Shown in pieces: positions 6,442 through 7,613 of a DNA stretch of 7,613 nt (position 1 is the stretch's first letter; each line of letters begins with the position of its first letter). The position numbers were made by a program, and so were the translations under genes. Origin of the DNA: a candidate division Zixibacteria bacterium 4484_93 (lineage in GTDB: Bacteria > UBP14 > UBA6098 > 4484-93); the NCBI GenBank assembly GCA_002085385.1, contig NATO01000081.1:1-7613 (forward strand), written 5' to 3'. The notes below the pieces were generated by a model, which saw nothing but the letters and a program-made list of their open reading frames with translations, ran no database searches and was not told the origin of the DNA.

Positions 6442-7292
6442 AACTCATCTTTTTTGATGATGATATTGTCGATAAGTCTCGCCCTGCCAAACTGTGCTGC
6501 AACAGCAACGAGGACATCATCCTCGATAACCTCTACGGGGGAAAGGGTTCTCGTGTCCACAATCTCGGCATAATCGAGCCGACCGGTTTCGGTTCGGGCT
6601 ATCTCATCCCTTATAAGTTTAATGAGCGGGGAAGTTTTTCTCTCTCCTTTTCGCACCATCTGCTTCACCCCGGAAAGTGAGCGGAAGATTGCAGTTGCCT
6701 CCTCTCTTTCCTTCGGGGAGAGGTATCTGTTCCTGGAACTCATAGCAAGTCCGTCCTTTTCCCTGACAATTGGAGCAACAACAATCTCGATATCGAAATT
6801 CAGGTCCCTTACCATCCGCTCGATGACGAACGCCTGCTGTGCATCTTTCTGTCCGAAAACAGCAAATGTAGGGCGGATTATATTGAAGAGTTTTGTAACG
6901 ACCGTCGTCACTCCCCTGAAGTGGGTTGGACGGGAGCGTCCACAGAGGGGTAAAGAGAGTCTCTCCTCAACGACATAGGTGGAGAAATCCTCTGGATACA
7001 TATCGTCTGTCTCGGGGGCAAACAGGATATCTGTTCCCTCCGACTCGCAGAGTTTTTTATCTCGCTCGATGTCTCTTGGATAGCGAGTAAAATCCTCGCT
7101 CGGGCTAAACTGTGTCGGATTAACAAATACGCTTACGACAAGGGTATCGCACATCTTCCTGGCAAGCCTTATAAGTGAGAGATGCCCATCGTGGAGAGAG
7201 CCCATCGTCGGGACAAAGCCGACTCTCTTTTTCTCCTCGTGGAGTCTGCGAGAGATAGACTGCATTTCCTTTACCCTGCGGACAAGTCTCAT
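6438..7292 (-). CDS. panC: Pantothenate synthetase (pantoate--beta-alanine ligase)
   Basis: The 284-residue protein has the usual full length. PanC condenses D-pantoate with beta-alanine using ATP, via a pantoyl-adenylate, to give pantothenate for coenzyme A; it is cytoplasmic. All family motifs are intact: the nucleotide-binding PTMGSLHDGH (28-37, HxGH class), FVNPTQF (56-62), GRSRPTHFRGV (118-128), GQKDAQQ (147-153, pantoate and ATP contacts) and DGLAMSSRNRYL (180-191, KMSKS-equivalent loop). The start ATG (7290-7292) overlaps the panB stop as ATGA and is preceded by GAGG with a seven-base spacer, and the stop overlaps the ispH start in the same way. Translational coupling of panB, panC and ispH is likely. 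Confidence 0.97.
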   Translation of the reverse strand: MRLVRRVKEMQSISRRLHEEKKRVGFVPTMGSLHDGHLSLIRLARKMCDTLVVSVFVNPTQFSPSEDFTRYPRDIERDKKLCESEGTDILFAPETDDMYPEDFSTYVVEERLSLPLCGRSRPTHFRGVTTVVTKLFNIIRPTFAVFGQKDAQQAFVIERMVRDLNFDIEIVVAPIVREKDGLAMSSRNRYLSPKEREEATAIFRSLSGVKQMVRKGERKTSPLIKLIRDEIARTETGRLDYAEIVDTRTLSPVEVIEDDVLVAVAAQFGRARLIDNIIIKKDEL

Positions 7293-7613
7293 CTTTTTTC
7301 CTCGAAGAAGCTCTCCTTCTCCTCAGGGAATTTACCCTCTCTGACATCCTTGGCAAAGCGTGAGGCGGCATCCTTTATTCGTGACTTGAAATCATCGTAT
7401 TGTCTGGCGAAGCGTGGCTTGAACTCGTCGAACATACCCAGTATATCGTTCACAACGAGAATCTGCCCATCGCAGAATGGACCGGAACCTATCCCTATCG
7501 TTGGGATGAATAGGGTATCGGTTATAACCTTCGCGAAATTTGCCTCCACCTTCTCGAGAACAACAGCGAAAGCCCCTGCTCCCTCGAGCGACCTTGCCGA
7601 TTTGAGAAGATAT
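7289..7613 (-). CDS. panB: Ketopantoate hydroxymethyltransferase, C-terminal part (5' end outside window)
   Basis: The frame is open to the right edge, giving 107 C-terminal residues. The GTG at 7549 is internal, because coding similarity continues upstream of it. PanB transfers a hydroxymethyl group from 5,10-methylene-tetrahydrofolate to 2-oxoisovalerate, making ketopantoate, the first step of pantothenate synthesis. Diagnostic stretches are LEGAGAFAVVLE, which holds the region of the catalytic Glu, and ITDTLFIPTIGIGSG followed by FCDGQILVVNDILGM; most homologues have GIGAG where this has GIGSG. The charged tail RFAKDVREGKFPEEKESFF is the usual C-terminal helix. It is followed at once by panC (ATGA overlap), its pathway partner. 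Confidence 0.95.
   Translation of the reverse strand, partial: YLLKSARSLEGAGAFAVVLEKVEANFAKVITDTLFIPTIGIGSGPFCDGQILVVNDILGMFDEFKPRFARQYDDFKSRIKDAASRFAKDVREGKFPEEKESFFEEKR

Noticed and set aside
1..7613. Many CTCGAG hexamers across the window
   Set aside because: Most fall in frame as Leu-Glu (or other common) codons of real genes and show no regular spacing, so they reflect codon preference rather than a repeat or site array.

Overview
The window looks like a bacterial chromosome segment, probably from an uncultured lineage of the broad FCB / WOR-3-like (Stahlbacteria, Cloacimonadota) neighbourhood. The hints are a secreted metallophosphoesterase ending in a degenerate type IX (Por-type) sorting-like domain, signal peptides followed by a small beta-barrel protein, and a GH57 4-alpha-glucanotransferase of the kind common in thermophiles. 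Frequent ATA, AGA and AGG codons fit but do not prove a thermophilic source. The taxon is inference.

Layout. At the left edge (1-731, + strand) lies the 3' part of a calcineurin-like metallophosphoesterase gene. It converges, with a 13-base gap, on a small minus-strand gene (745-1281) for an exported thioredoxin-fold protein that contains no cysteine. That gene has its own promoter-like sequence at 1291-1319. Everything from 1329 to the right edge is one tightly packed minus-strand gene train, read right to left: panB (partial, 3' end) - panC - ispH fused to a UbiA-like membrane domain - GH57 4-alpha-glucanotransferase - aconitase-family small subunit (leuD-like) - outer-membrane beta-barrel gene broken by a one-base frameshift. 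The first two junctions are ATGA four-base overlaps, the third is a 7-base gap, the fourth is a 26-base overlap and the fifth is a 12-base gap, so polycistronic transcription is likely. There is no non-coding stretch over 50 bases.

How the genes relate. PanB and PanC make pantothenate (for coenzyme A) from 2-oxoisovalerate. A LeuD-type subunit acts in the leucine branch from the same precursor (or in a related hydro-lyase), so those three share a metabolic junction. IspH makes IPP and DMAPP, and a UbiA-type domain would use a prenyl diphosphate, so the fusion joins the end of the MEP pathway to a possible prenyl-transfer step. The glucanotransferase handles alpha-glucans and has no obvious tie to the rest.

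The most notable items are the IspH-UbiA fusion, the single-base frameshift at 1525-1528 whose repair restores a 253-residue barrel, the cysteine-free thioredoxin-fold protein, and the orphan LeuD-like subunit with a non-standard specificity loop. I found no CRISPR array, mobile element, RNA gene or evident new defence system.
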